From positions 1-60,558 of the forward strand of contig NZ_MZGT01000031.1 in NCBI RefSeq assembly GCF_002029255.1: a DNA stretch of 60,558 nucleotides, in the 5' to 3' direction. This document shows, piece by piece, positions 1-8,379 of the stretch (the stretch's first letter is position 1; every line of letters starts with the position of its first letter). The notes under the pieces were generated by a model. The model had not been told where the DNA came from. It searched no databases and saw only the letters and a list, made by a program, of their open reading frames with translations. The translations under genes and the position numbers were made by a program. Source of the stretch: Clostridium chromiireducens (GTDB lineage Bacteria > Bacillota > Clostridia > Clostridiales > Clostridiaceae).

Positions 1-123
1 AAGATGAGATTTCCCATAGCATAAGCTAGTAAGACCCCTTGAAGACTACAAGGTTGATAGGTCAGAGGTGTAAGTATGGTAACATATTTAGCTGACTGAT
101 ACTAATAGGTCGAGGGCTTGACC
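1..123 (+). rRNA. rrl: 23S ribosomal RNA, 3' end (partial)
   Basis: The window opens inside the last part of a 23S rRNA. The sequence at 85-120, with GCTGACTGATACTAATAGG followed by TCGAGGGCTTGACC, is the conserved 3' terminus of bacterial 23S rRNA. The exact end, near 122-125, is estimated. The rest of the gene lies upstream of the window. Confidence 0.95.
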
Positions 124-194
124 AATAAATAATCAAGTTGTAATACATTAAAGAACTATGTGCAATTTTGAAAGAACAAAGTTTTTTCAAAAGA

Positions 195-311
195 TCTCGT
201 GATGATGGCATAGAGGTAACACTCCTTCCCATTCCGAACAGGAAAGTTAAGGTCTATAGCGCCGATGGTACTGCACGGGCAACTGTGTGGCAGAGTAGGA
301 CGTTGCGAGGT
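195..311 (+). rRNA. rrf: 5S ribosomal RNA
   Basis: A region of about 117 nt beginning TCTCGTGATGATGGCATAGAG and ending GACGTTGCGAGGT has the 5S layout: complementary ends, the CCATTCCGAACA loop segment and the GGCAGAGTAGGACG 3' part. It lies about 70 nt after the 23S end and just before tRNA genes, as in clostridial rRNA operons. Ends are accurate to a few bases. Confidence 0.93.
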
Positions 312-316
312 AAGAT

Positions 317-392
<76 letters not shown>

Positions 393-396
393 TAAT

Positions 397-473
397 GGCT
401 CAGTAGCTCAGTTGGTTAGAGTGCCGGCCTGTCACGCCGGAGGTCGAGGGTTCGAGCCCCTTCTGAGTCGCCA
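397..473 (+). tRNA. tRNA-Asp (GTC)
   Basis: A 77-nt cloverleaf with acceptor stem GGCTCAG/CTGAGTC, anticodon loop CTGTCAC (anticodon GTC), T-loop GGTTCGAGCC and an encoded CCA. It lies 4 nt after tRNA-Phe. Confidence 0.97.
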
Positions 474-498
474 ATTTAATTTAAATAAAACTTAATAT

Positions 499-573
499 GG
501 CTCCTTGGTCAAGCGGTTAAGACACCACCCTTTCACGGTGGTAACAGGGGTTCGATTCCCCTAGGAGTCACCA
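499..573 (+). tRNA. tRNA-Glu (TTC)
   Basis: A 75-nt cloverleaf with acceptor stem starting GGCTCCT and closing AGGAGTC, anticodon loop CTTTCAC (anticodon TTC), T-loop GGTTCGATTCC and an encoded CCA. It is the last gene of the rRNA/tRNA operon. Confidence 0.97.
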
Positions 574-580
574 AGTAGGA

Positions 581-617
581 AATAAGTTCTAGCATAAGCT
601 AGGACTTATTTTTTTTT
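581..617 (+). terminator. Rho-independent terminator of the rRNA/tRNA operon
   Basis: A 13-bp stem (581-593 with 598-610, one G-T pair), a 4-nt ATAA loop and a run of seven T. It sits directly after tRNA-Glu. Confidence 0.93.
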
Positions 618-680
618 CAATAAAATCATTAAATTATTATTGACTATTCTTTGTAAATTTCATTGGAAAATGATATAAGA

Positions 681-721
681 TTGACAAGCAAACGGAATCA
701 AATTACAATATATGTAATTTG
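681..721 (+). promoter_or_regulatory. Promoter with overlapping palindromic operator
   Basis: TTGACA at 681-686, a 17-nt spacer and TACAAT at 704-709 form a sigma-A-type promoter for the gene at 784. A perfect inverted repeat CAAATTACA-N5-TGTAATTTG (699-721) overlaps the -10 box, so it could be a repressor site. The regulator is not identified. Confidence 0.6.
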
Positions 722-783
722 ATTAATTATTATGTAAGGAAAACGACGTTTTGCGGAGTAATATAGGATAAGGAGGATGAAAA

Positions 784-1203
784 ATGAATGAGGAAATCAT
801 TAAAAGGGCTGGAGAAATTGTAGAGAAAAATACAGGAGAGGCTTCTTATTGCGTATTGTCACTAGTTGATTTGGATGGTTATCCAACAGCATCTACAATA
901 ACTGCTTCAAAGGCAGGTGGTATTAATTGGATTACATTCTGTACTGGTCTTGGAGGTACAAGAACCAATAGAATTAACAAGTGTAATAGGGCCAGCGTTT
1001 GTTTTAATGCTGACGATTATAATATTACCCTTGTTGGTACTATAGAAATATTGAACGACTCAGATGTAAAAAAAGAAATGTGGTATGATGGCCTTGCTAA
1101 TCATTTCAGTGGTCCAGAAGACGCTAATTATTGTGTTTTACGCTTCAGAACACAACGCTATAATCTGTTGGTCGACTGGAAAGAAGCAAAGGGAATAATA
1201 TAA
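784..1203 (+). CDS. Pyridoxamine 5'-phosphate oxidase family (FMN-binding split barrel) protein
   Basis: A 139-residue protein of the split beta-barrel flavin fold seen in pyridoxamine-phosphate-oxidase-like and general-stress-protein-26-like proteins. The opening VLSLVDLDGYPTAST strand pair, the central WITFCTGLGGTRTNRI segment (the usual FMN phosphate contact region) and the later LVGTIEIL strand fit that fold. It lacks the C-terminal part of true PdxH, so a role as a small flavin or heme binding reductase or stress protein is more likely than pyridoxal phosphate synthesis. The start is set by GGAGGATGAAAA just upstream. It is monocistronic, with its own promoter after the rRNA operon. The substrate cannot be read from the sequence. 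Confidence 0.85.
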   Translation: MNEEIIKRAGEIVEKNTGEASYCVLSLVDLDGYPTASTITASKAGGINWITFCTGLGGTRTNRINKCNRASVCFNADDYNITLVGTIEILNDSDVKKEMWYDGLANHFSGPEDANYCVLRFRTQRYNLLVDWKEAKGII

Positions 1204-1218
1204 TATAATAAAGTTTAT

Positions 1219-1387
1219 ATAAACGAGCTTAGTAAGCTTTCAGCAGGAATAACTCAATTAGCTTCAAATTCAACTGATAGTATTCACCGATTAATTGAGA
1301 TTAAAGAAAGCGCTAATTAAATAAATGCAGTAGCAGATTAATGATGCAGAAAGATTAAATGAGTTAGTTTTAAATTTCAATATATAA
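1219..1387 (+). pseudogene. Remnant of a methyl-accepting chemotaxis protein C-terminus
   Basis: Translation in one frame from 1220 gives INELSKLSAGITQLA and a following helix-like stretch, then a stop. After a frameshift the last codons (1340-1387) read DAERLNELVLNFNI and stop, which matches the usual end of clostridial chemoreceptors (compare [10 protein letters not shown] at the end of the gene at 3662). There is no start, no ribosome binding site and at least one frame break, so this is a decayed 3' fragment. It shows that a chemoreceptor gene once lay here. Confidence 0.6.
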
Positions 1388-1426
1388 GTTATCTAAAATT
1401 TATGTTTAAAAATTAATAGTTTATAG

Positions 1427-1467
1427 CAAAATAGCAGTAGTATGAATAAAACTACTGCTTTATTTTG
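1427..1467 (+). terminator. Terminator-like hairpin after the MCP remnant
   Basis: Inverted repeat AGCAGTAGT/ACTACTGCT, extended by A-rich and T-rich flanks (AAAAT...TTATTTT), about 40 nt downstream of the remnant's last stop. It is probably the terminator of the lost chemoreceptor gene. Confidence 0.6.
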
Positions 1468-1522
1468 TGTGATGCAGTAGTAAACCTCATAAATTCAAAT
1501 GATTCATTTAAAGGAGATTTAT

Positions 1523-2383
1523 ATGAGAAAAATATTACGGAAATTATTAACATTAATTACTATTATAAATTTTATAGGAATAATACTTGAAGGTGCTGCT
1601 ACAATAGATAATAGTCAAATAACAAATGTAACTGAGTCAGTGAAAAAAGATAAATTGGAAACTATAAAAGAAAAAGGGAAAATAACTGTTACTACACCAT
1701 TAAAGGATATTACATACTTTTATTTAGATCCTAAAACGCATAAGATATCAGGAATTGATGCTGATATAGTAACCGAAATCGTAAATCGACTTGGAATTAA
1801 TAAAATTGAAATAAAGGTATCACCATTCTCAGAACTAATAGAAGAACTAAAAAATGATGACAGTATAGATATTGCAGCCGGAGGTATATATATAACTCCA
1901 AGGCGTGAGGAGATAGTATCATTTACTCAGCCTTTATATAAGGGATCAGAGGCTATCGTAGTTCCGACATTTTCGAAAATTAATTTTATGAGTGATTTAA
2001 AGAATGCAGTAATTGGGGTAGAGAAAGGAACAGTATTTGTGACACAGGCAGAAAGGTGGAAAAAAGATAACTTAATAAAAGATATAGAAATTTTTGAGAC
2101 ACCATCTGACTTATTAAATGCTATAAATAATTATAAAATTGACGCAGGTATTGTAGATTCTGTTATTGTAAAACATCTTTTATTAGAAGACAAAAATCTT
2201 TTATTGAGGATACTAAAGGATTATACGCCTGAAGTAACTGGAAATGTGGGAATAGCAATTGAAAAAAATGATACAGCATTGTTAAATGCATTTAATGAAA
2301 AGATTAATGAGATGAAAGCAGATGGCACTCTATATGCTATTCTCGTAGAGAATGGACTTGATAAAGAGAATATGATTAATTAG
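1523..2383 (+). CDS. Extracellular solute-binding protein, family 3 (orphan)
   Basis: A 286-residue protein with a basic, hydrophobic N-terminus (about residues 1-23) for export. The family 3 periplasmic-binding fold follows: LETIKEKGKITV, the GIDADIVTEI motif near residue 85, the DIAAGGIYITPRREEIVSFTQP signature and a C-terminal EMKADGTL helix. Family members bind polar amino acids or similar small ligands. There is no lipobox cysteine, so it is secreted or anchored by an uncleaved helix. The start at 1523 follows AAAGGAGATTTAT; an ATG at 1499 overlaps that site and is rejected. No permease or ATPase gene is adjacent. A paralogue and a chemoreceptor follow on the same strand, so it may serve sensing rather than uptake. 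Confidence 0.85.
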   Translation: MRKILRKLLTLITIINFIGIILEGAATIDNSQITNVTESVKKDKLETIKEKGKITVTTPLKDITYFYLDPKTHKISGIDADIVTEIVNRLGINKIEIKVSPFSELIEELKNDDSIDIAAGGIYITPRREEIVSFTQPLYKGSEAIVVPTFSKINFMSDLKNAVIGVEKGTVFVTQAERWKKDNLIKDIEIFETPSDLLNAINNYKIDAGIVDSVIVKHLLLEDKNLLLRILKDYTPEVTGNVGIAIEKNDTALLNAFNEKINEMKADGTLYAILVENGLDKENMIN

Positions 2384-2557
2384 CTTTATCTTTATGATCA
2401 GTTTTAAGAGGTATATAGTTATAGCATAAATGGGTGGTTTAGGATGATAATACTAGATAATCATGGTAGAGTGATTACATATAGAGTTAGAAATATAAAG
2501 ATATACAGAATGAGCAACCTTATAGATAAAATAACATGATTTATGGAGGAGATTTTT

Positions 2558-3445
2558 ATGAGAAAAATATCACATAAATTGTTAATATCAATTGTTATTA
2601 TAAATTTTACAGGAATGATACTTGGAGGTACTACTACAAAAAATTATAGTAAAACTGAAATAGCGAATGTCTCAATAGAAAAAGACAGATTGCAAACAAT
2701 AAAAGAAAAAGGAGTAATAACTGTTGCTACTCCTCTATATGATTATCCTTTTTTTTATAAAGATTCAGAAACAAAGAAAATATCAGGAATTGATGCAGAT
2801 ATAATAAATGAAATCGCAAAGCGCATGGGTGTAAATAAAGTTGATATGAGGGAAACAGTATTTTCAAATTTATTAGAGAAATTAAATACTGATGATAGTA
2901 TAGACATGGCAGCTGGAGGAATATATATAACACCTGAGCGTGAAGAGATTGTGACATTTAGTGAGCCTTTATATAAAGAAGCAGAAACTGTTGTTGTTCC
3001 TAAATATTCAAAGATTAATTTTATGGATGATTTAAAAAATTCAATAGTTGGGGTAGAAAAAGGAACAGTATTTATGGAATTAGCGCAAAATTGGAAGGAA
3101 AATAATTTAGTAAAAGAGGTAGTGATTTTTGAGAATACATCTGACTTATTAATGGAAATAAATAATGAAAGGATTCACGCGGGCCTAGCTGATGGTATAG
3201 TAGTAGACAGCTTATTAGCAAAAGATAATAAACTTTTATTAAGAACATTAAAAGACTATACTCCGAAGTTGCCTGGAAATATAGGAATTGCAGTTAGAAA
3301 AAATCATATTTCTATTGTAAAGGAAATAAATAAAATAGTTAATGAAATGAAGGCGGATGGTACTCTTTATACTATTATTAAAGAGTATGGATTGGATAAA
3401 AATAATATGATTTCAAATCAAAAATGTTGTGCGTCAGAAGAATAG
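2558..3445 (+). CDS. Extracellular solute-binding protein, family 3 (tandem paralogue)
   Basis: A 295-residue paralogue of the preceding gene, alike over nearly its whole length (KISGIDADI, DMAAGGIYITPEREEIV, VGVEKGTVF, EMKADGTLYTI). It has an N-terminal export segment of about 23 residues and again no lipobox cysteine. It differs by a C-terminal extension ending NQKCCASEE with a Cys pair. The ribosome binding site GGAGGAG (2545-2551) places the start at 2558 and not at the ATG at 2543. The 174-nt gap from the first copy shows no clear terminator. The pair probably arose by tandem duplication, and the ligand is unknown. Confidence 0.85.
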   Translation: MRKISHKLLISIVIINFTGMILGGTTTKNYSKTEIANVSIEKDRLQTIKEKGVITVATPLYDYPFFYKDSETKKISGIDADIINEIAKRMGVNKVDMRETVFSNLLEKLNTDDSIDMAAGGIYITPEREEIVTFSEPLYKEAETVVVPKYSKINFMDDLKNSIVGVEKGTVFMELAQNWKENNLVKEVVIFENTSDLLMEINNERIHAGLADGIVVDSLLAKDNKLLLRTLKDYTPKLPGNIGIAVRKNHISIVKEINKIVNEMKADGTLYTIIKEYGLDKNNMISNQKCCASEE

Positions 3446-3661
3446 TGAAGAGTTTGAAAAAGTAAGTTGTGCAATAATAGGTTGAAAGATGTTACAGAAT
3501 AAAGTAAAATTGGAGATGACTTTATAATATGTCGATTAAGAGACGATGTATGTATAAGGTAAATAGCAATTATTAAGTTATACTTAAAGTTTTAAATTAT
3601 TTTAAACTACTTTTGGTAAATGTTTTAAGAATATACTATGGCGAAAAAGGGGAGAATTAAA

Positions 3662-5377
3662 ATGAAATTTTTTGTTAATCTAGGTGTTAAAAATAAACTT
3701 GTTTCAGTATTTTCAGTGATTTGTATTTTTATGATTGCAATAGGGGCAGAAGGTATTACGAGTGCTGGAAAAATAAATAATAGTGCTCAGAATTTGTATA
3801 GCTCGTATTTATTTTCTATTAGGGATTTAGGAGAAATTAAAGGAAATATTAATAACATGAGAGCTACCTACAATAGGCTAGTTTTTGAAAGAGATAATTC
3901 AAAAATAAATGATTATGTAAAGACCATAAATGATATAGATGCAACAAATGATAAAATTATGATAGAATTTGAGAGCTTAATTACATCAGAGGAAGAAAAA
4001 CAAATTTATGAGGCATTAAAAAATGACTTAGCTAAATATATTCAAGTAAGAAATAATGCAATTGACTCTGCTAAAAAAGGTGATTATGATGAAGCGGTTA
4101 AAATTAGCAATGGTGAACTAACTAAAATAAAAGATTCTTTGCTTAAAAACATAGAACAATGTATTGAGGTAAATTCTAATGCTGCTAAACAAGCTAATTT
4201 AGATAATGCAGCTCAATTTAGTAGTGTTAGATATACAATAATAATTGTTACAGCCGTAGCCTTCTTAATTATTCTTTTTATTGCGTATATGTTAAGTAAA
4301 AATATAATAGGGCCATTAAAAAAGATAAGAGATTTTGCACAAGGATTATCCAGTTATGATTTTTCAACTCCAATTATTATAACAAGAAAAGATGAATTTG
4401 GACAAACAGGTGCAGCTTTAAATGCTGCACAAGAAAATGTAAGCAGATTAGTAAAAGCAATTATGGAAAATTCACAGGATTTAAGTGCATCTTCCGAAGA
4501 ACTTTCAGCAACAGTTGAAGAACTATCGTCAAAGGCTATTGAAATAGATAAAGCAGTAGATTCTATCGCTTTTGCAATGCAGGAATCCAGTGCTGTTACA
4601 GAGGAAATAAGTGCATCTATTGAAGAAGTGGATTCAAGTGTTACTGTACTTTCTTCTAAAGCTATGGAAGGAAGTCATAATGCAAATGAGTCTAAAAGAA
4701 GATCTACAGAAGTTAAAAACAATAGCCAAAAGGCAATGGAAAATACGAGAACAGTGTATGCTGATAAACAAGAAAAGATGCAGAAAGCTATCGAAGATGG
4801 AAAAGTAGTAGAAACTATAAAAGTTATGGCAGAAACTATTGGAAGTATAGCCGAGCAAACAAATTTGCTTGCATTAAATGCTGCAATTGAAGCGGCTAGG
4901 GCAGGAGAACAAGGTAAAGGGTTTGCAGTAGTGGCTGAAGAAGTCAGAAAACTTGCAGAGCAATCCTCTGATGCAGTAATAAATATTCAAGGTACTATCT
5001 CTAAAGTTCAGTTTGCATTTGATAGCAGTATTAATGCAGGCAGCGATATATTAGAATTTATAAATACAGATATAAATGAACAATTTAATGCTTATAATGA
5101 AACAGGTAATAAGTATTATAATGATTCGAACTTTGTAAGCAATATGTCAGAAGAAATTGCGGCTATGTCAGAAGAAATCTCAGCAACTGTTGGACAAGTC
5201 AGTGAAGCTGTTCAAAATATGGCACAAACTTCACAAAAATCAAGTGAAGAAGCTGATATGATAAAAGATAGCATGGGTGAAACTACAAAAGCAATAGAAC
5301 AAGTAGCATTGACAGCACAAAGTCAAGCAGAGCTTGCACAAAAACTTAATGAAATGGTACAGAAATTTAAGGTATAG
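3662..5377 (+). CDS. Methyl-accepting chemotaxis protein (4-helix-bundle sensor, HAMP)
   Basis: A 571-residue transmembrane chemoreceptor. TM1 lies at about residues 13-33 and an extracellular helical ligand domain of the four-helix-bundle MCP type at about 35-185. TM2 is at about 190-210, followed by a HAMP domain ([19 protein letters not shown] start) and the cytoplasmic signalling coiled coil. The CheA/CheW-binding hairpin near residue 400 is clear ([19 protein letters not shown]). Glu/Gln-rich adaptation sites flank it. The start at 3662 is chosen because AAGGGGAG lies 8 nt upstream; an ATG at 3638 has no such site. It is close to the gene at 28552 and follows two orphan binding proteins that could act as its ligand partners. 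Confidence 0.92.
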   Translation: MKFFVNLGVKNKLVSVFSVICIFMIAIGAEGITSAGKINNSAQNLYSSYLFSIRDLGEIKGNINNMRATYNRLVFERDNSKINDYVKTINDIDATNDKIMIEFESLITSEEEKQIYEALKNDLAKYIQVRNNAIDSAKKGDYDEAVKISNGELTKIKDSLLKNIEQCIEVNSNAAKQANLDNAAQFSSVRYTIIIVTAVAFLIILFIAYMLSKNIIGPLKKIRDFAQGLSSYDFSTPIIITRKDEFGQTGAALNAAQENVSRLVKAIMENSQDLSASSEELSATVEELSSKAIEIDKAVDSIAFAMQESSAVTEEISASIEEVDSSVTVLSSKAMEGSHNANESKRRSTEVKNNSQKAMENTRTVYADKQEKMQKAIEDGKVVETIKVMAETIGSIAEQTNLLALNAAIEAARAGEQGKGFAVVAEEVRKLAEQSSDAVINIQGTISKVQFAFDSSINAGSDILEFINTDINEQFNAYNETGNKYYNDSNFVSNMSEEIAAMSEEISATVGQVSEAVQNMAQTSQKSSEEADMIKDSMGETTKAIEQVALTAQSQAELAQKLNEMVQKFKV

Positions 5378-5424
5378 TTTATATATAAATGACATTTAAA
5401 TCAATCAATTAAAAAACTTAAAAT

Positions 5425-5464
5425 AGAGGCTGATTACAAAATAGAATTAAAGTAATCAGTCTCT
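5425..5464 (+). terminator. Hairpin after the chemoreceptor gene
   Basis: A 13-nt inverted repeat (5425-5437 with 5452-5464, one mismatch), AGAGGCTGATTAC against GTAATCAGTCTCT, about 50 nt after the stop. The T tract behind it is weak. The rest of the gap to 5671 is AT-rich, with nothing else recognisable. Confidence 0.5.
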
Positions 5465-5671
5465 TATCTAATATCCCTATCTTTTAAATGGGAATATTTC
5501 TTGTATTTATTATAAACATAAGTTAAACTATTATCCGTAAAAGCTTATTCATAAATTTTGTTTTAAAATAGGTGAATTTGATTATGAAGAGTGAATATAA
5601 TATTAATAATTTGAGGATTATCTAATTTATTTTCTTAAGTTAAAATATATAAAATTGGGGGAATGATTATT

Positions 5672-5935
5672 GTGAGAATACCAGGAGGGTGGAGAGTCCA
5701 TAATATTATAACAGATGGAGATATCAAAGTTCTTAAGACAGCTCTGAATGGATTAGTAAGTGCAGATTATGAGCCAGAAATGTTAGCCACTCAAGTTGTA
5801 AATGGAACAAATTATTGCTTTATATGTAAATTAAGAGTTTTGAGTCCTAATGGGCCAGAAGGTATCGCGAAAATTATGATATATAAACCATTAGCAGGAG
5901 AGCCTATAATTAAAAGTATCGAAAGCATACTGTAA
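5672..5935 (+). CDS. Small cystatin/stefin-like protein
   Basis: A protein of about 87 residues without a signal peptide. It shows three hallmarks of the cystatin cysteine-protease-inhibitor fold in order: a Gly-Gly-Trp near the N-terminus (residues 5-7), a central QVVNGTNYCFICK (from residue 41) that matches the inhibitory QxVxG first loop and following strand, and a C-terminal IYKPLAGEPIIKS strand. Stefins, the single-domain intracellular cystatins, are about 100 residues, so the size fits. GGGGGA at 5657-5662 touches the ATG at 5663, so a GTG start at 5672 is preferred. The gene is monocistronic. Inhibition of a papain-type protease is inferred from the motif only. Confidence 0.65.
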   Translation: MRIPGGWRVHNIITDGDIKVLKTALNGLVSADYEPEMLATQVVNGTNYCFICKLRVLSPNGPEGIAKIMIYKPLAGEPIIKSIESIL

Positions 5936-6334
5936 AATAAATTATCATAAGTAAGATATTGAGAAATTTTCATTCAAATGCAATATTTGTAAACGTTATA
6001 AAGGTAGATTATGTAGAAATGCTTAATATGCCTTTATTTTTTAATAAAATAAAAAAGGCAGTAGCCATAGCTACCACCAAGTCCATTTTGCAATTTTATA
6101 TTAACTTGTGTACTATCTATAAATCAAGGGGGATAATAAAGAAAATTAATTTAGTTTCAGAGTTTTAATTAGATATTTAATAATATAATATTGTAGTTAG
6201 CTCCTAATAGTCGAATTATATGACAATTGTCATTGATAAAATATAATTTTTATCACTATTTTAAATTTGTACTAAATGATATTGTTATGATAAAAGATTG
6301 GTAAAAAATAATAATATTAGGAGAAATGAAACTC

Positions 6335-7030
6335 ATGAATAAAGTGAAAATAAAATATGCACTCGTAAGGATTGTTGCTACTGTTGTACTTACTCTTGTT
6401 GGAATCTTTTTAAAACCATTTACTTTTCTGCTTGTTAGTTTACCACTTTTAATTCGATTTATTTTCCTTTTTGGAACATCATGTGGAAGAGAAATAACAA
6501 ATTATAAAGATCCTAAACAAGCGCTGATTATTATGGATGTGCAGGAGGACATGTGTGGAGAGAGAGGTATGTATAAAGATTACTTGAAATTTTTGAACAA
6601 GGTGAATGATTCCATTGACTATGCCATAAGAATGAACTATAAGATCATTTATGTTTGTCAAGAATTCAAAATTATTGAATGGCCATTTGCAGCTCTTGTT
6701 ACAGGTGGTAGGCTTCTAGCTAATAAAGATGGCACAGAACTCAACAGGCGGCTGAAAATTGTTGATGGTAAAATTTTTGTTAAGCATCAACAAGATGCTT
6801 TTACATCAAAAGAGTTTTCAAAATACCTTGTAGAAAATGAGATTGATACAATATATCTGACAGGACTAGATGCAGCTACTTGTGTATATAGGACAGCACT
6901 AGGAGGACTTAAAAGAAAATATAAAGTAAATGTAGTTAAAGATGCAATTATTACTACAAATGGTATTTTGATGAAACACATAGTAAAGAAATATATTAAG
7001 AAAGGGATAGGGATTGTTGAACTGAAGTAA
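6335..7030 (+). CDS. Membrane-anchored isochorismatase-family cysteine hydrolase
   Basis: A 231-residue protein with a hydrophobic N-terminus (about residues 8-50, probably one or two membrane helices) followed by an isochorismatase-like hydrolase domain. The catalytic triad is visible: Asp68 in ALIIMDVQED, Lys150 in KIFVKHQQD and Cys183 in GLDAATCVYRTAL. Family members hydrolyse isochorismate, nicotinamide or N-carbamoyl compounds; the membrane anchor is unusual. AGGAG (6319-6323) lies only 2 nt before the ATG at 6326, so the ATG at 6335 is taken as the start. It heads a likely three-gene operon with a small membrane protein and a CDP-alcohol phosphatidyltransferase, which suggests a membrane-linked substrate. 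That last step is inference. Confidence 0.8.
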   Translation: MNKVKIKYALVRIVATVVLTLVGIFLKPFTFLLVSLPLLIRFIFLFGTSCGREITNYKDPKQALIIMDVQEDMCGERGMYKDYLKFLNKVNDSIDYAIRMNYKIIYVCQEFKIIEWPFAALVTGGRLLANKDGTELNRRLKIVDGKIFVKHQQDAFTSKEFSKYLVENEIDTIYLTGLDAATCVYRTALGGLKRKYKVNVVKDAIITTNGILMKHIVKKYIKKGIGIVELK

Positions 7031-7083
7031 TAGGGCTAATTCTAGTAGTATGCAATATTCCTATATTCTGGAGGAGGAAATAT

Positions 7084-7341
7084 ATGTCGACCTTTAGTAT
7101 TAACGATAATCCATTTGGAATGATTTTAATTATACTTCCACTACTTACCTTTATAATATCCTTATTGTCGCAACTTTTAGTTAAGAAAAAAATAATTATT
7201 TTAAGTGTTGTTTTTATAGGCTATTTAATTGCTACATTTACTATATTTAATTCATCTTTTCTGATATGGTGTTTTGTTTACACAGGTATTTCATTAGTTG
7301 GGACACTTATTGCAGATTATTTACTTCAGATGAGGTGGTGA
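7084..7341 (+). CDS. Small membrane protein, DUF2651 (YbeF-like)
   Basis: An 85-residue, very hydrophobic protein with three predicted membrane helices. The NPFGMILIILPLLTF opening and the ATFTIFNSSFLIWCFVYT segment resemble the Bacillus YbeF/DUF2651 family, whose function is unknown. It has a good ribosome binding site (GGAGGAGGAAAT). It lies 53 nt after the isochorismatase-like gene and 1 nt before the phosphatidyltransferase gene, so translation of the latter is probably coupled to it. Confidence 0.7.
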   Translation: MSTFSINDNPFGMILIILPLLTFIISLLSQLLVKKKIIILSVVFIGYLIATFTIFNSSFLIWCFVYTGISLVGTLIADYLLQMRW

Positions 7342-7342
7342 G

Positions 7343-7873
7343 ATGAAAACAATACCGAATTACATATCGTTTTGTAGAATAATTTTTTCTCTAACTTTGA
7401 TTTTTATTGAACCACTAAGTGTAGCTTTTTATGTAATATATATTATTTGTGGCTTCAGTGATATAATGGATGGGTTTATAGCGCGAACGACAAGAACAAC
7501 AAGTATACTTGGTGCAAAGCTTGATTCTGTTGCTGACATGATAATGATAGGTGTAGTATTACTTTTGCTTTATCCAATCATAAATCCTGCAATTGAAATT
7601 ATCATTTGGATTATTGTAATTGCTATTATTAGATTATCATCGATGATTGTAGCACTAAAAAAATATAAAACGTTTGCAAGTATTCACACTTATGGAAATA
7701 AGATTACTGGTATAGTTTTATTTCTATTTCCAATATTGTTTCATTATATTAATACAGTTGGATTAATGTATATAATATGTGTTATAGCAACCGTATCAGC
7801 GATTGAGGAATTAATTATTAATCTAATATCAAGTCAACTACAATTAGATAGACAAAGTATATTCAAAAAGTAA
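7343..7873 (+). CDS. CDP-alcohol phosphatidyltransferase family protein
   Basis: A 176-residue integral membrane enzyme. It contains the complete family motif DxxDGxxARx8GxxxDxxxD, read here as DIMDGFIAR, then GAKLDSVAD (residues about 40-65), with the two metal-binding aspartate pairs. Several hydrophobic helices follow. Such enzymes move a phosphatidyl group from CDP-diacylglycerol to glycerol phosphate, serine, inositol or another alcohol. The short length and NYISFCRIIFSL start are like PgsA/PssA-type proteins, but the acceptor cannot be read from sequence. It is the last gene of the operon that starts at 6335 and starts 1 nt after the stop of the DUF2651 gene. Confidence 0.85.
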   Translation: MKTIPNYISFCRIIFSLTLIFIEPLSVAFYVIYIICGFSDIMDGFIARTTRTTSILGAKLDSVADMIMIGVVLLLLYPIINPAIEIIIWIIVIAIIRLSSMIVALKKYKTFASIHTYGNKITGIVLFLFPILFHYINTVGLMYIICVIATVSAIEELIINLISSQLQLDRQSIFKK

Positions 7874-8035
7874 GCTCGATCTGAAGTTTAGGCAATCATA
7901 TGTAAAAAATATTGTGTAGGAGGAAAGGTTTGAAATTTCTAAGATGAAAGTTCTGATTTAATTTTTCTGTTTCTGATCTAGAATGGGCTGCTAAATGTAT
8001 TGTATGCCTTAATTATAGGATAAATAGGAAATGCT

Positions 8036-8060
8036 AAAAGACACTGTAAAAGTGTCTTTT
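8036..8060. terminator. Bidirectional terminator
   Basis: A 10-bp perfect stem AAAAGACACT/AGTGTCTTTT with a GTAAA loop. It lies between the convergent genes ending at 7873 (+) and 8059 (-). The flanking A and T tracts allow termination both ways. Confidence 0.75.
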
Positions 8061-8379
8061 AAGAGAAAGCTAATTGAACACCATCTCCATATATTATAAA
8101 CCTAAATGAATTTTTAAGAGGAGTTAAGGTATACTTGGGAGATGAAGGCTGTATGCGTAAAAGTTGCTGAATCATTTGATTTTCATCCATTACTATAACC
8201 ACTCCTCTATTATAAGGAGAAAGATTTTGAACAGAATAAGGAATGTTTTCACTTAAACCTAGATCTTTCATAGTATAAAAACCTTGTGAAAATCTTGTAA
8301 GTTGAGCAGAAGAATGTATCGAATTTATGTTAAGTGATATTAATAAAAAAATAAATAATATTACACTAAATCTTTTCAT
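8059..8379 (-). CDS. Small secreted protein of unknown function
   Basis: A 106-residue protein with a clear signal peptide (MKRFSVILFIFLLISL, cleavage probably after HSSA near residue 25). The mature part is about 80 residues, apparently all beta, and contains SQGFYTMKDLGLSE, SVQNLSPYNRGVVIVMDENQ and LTPLKNSFRFIIYGDG. I recall similar short secreted proteins of unknown function in clostridia, but cannot name a family. The start at 8379 is set by AAGGTGG 8 nt upstream; the longer open frame to 8541 has no such site. The gene stands alone on the minus strand. Confidence 0.7.
   Translation of the reverse strand: MKRFSVILFIFLLISLNINSIHSSAQLTRFSQGFYTMKDLGLSENIPYSVQNLSPYNRGVVIVMDENQMIQQLLRIQPSSPKYTLTPLKNSFRFIIYGDGVQLAFS

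Noticed and set aside
5959..6168. Open frame of 69 codons after the cystatin-like gene
   Set aside because: It has no ribosome binding site, poor composition and no recognisable motif. Treated as chance.
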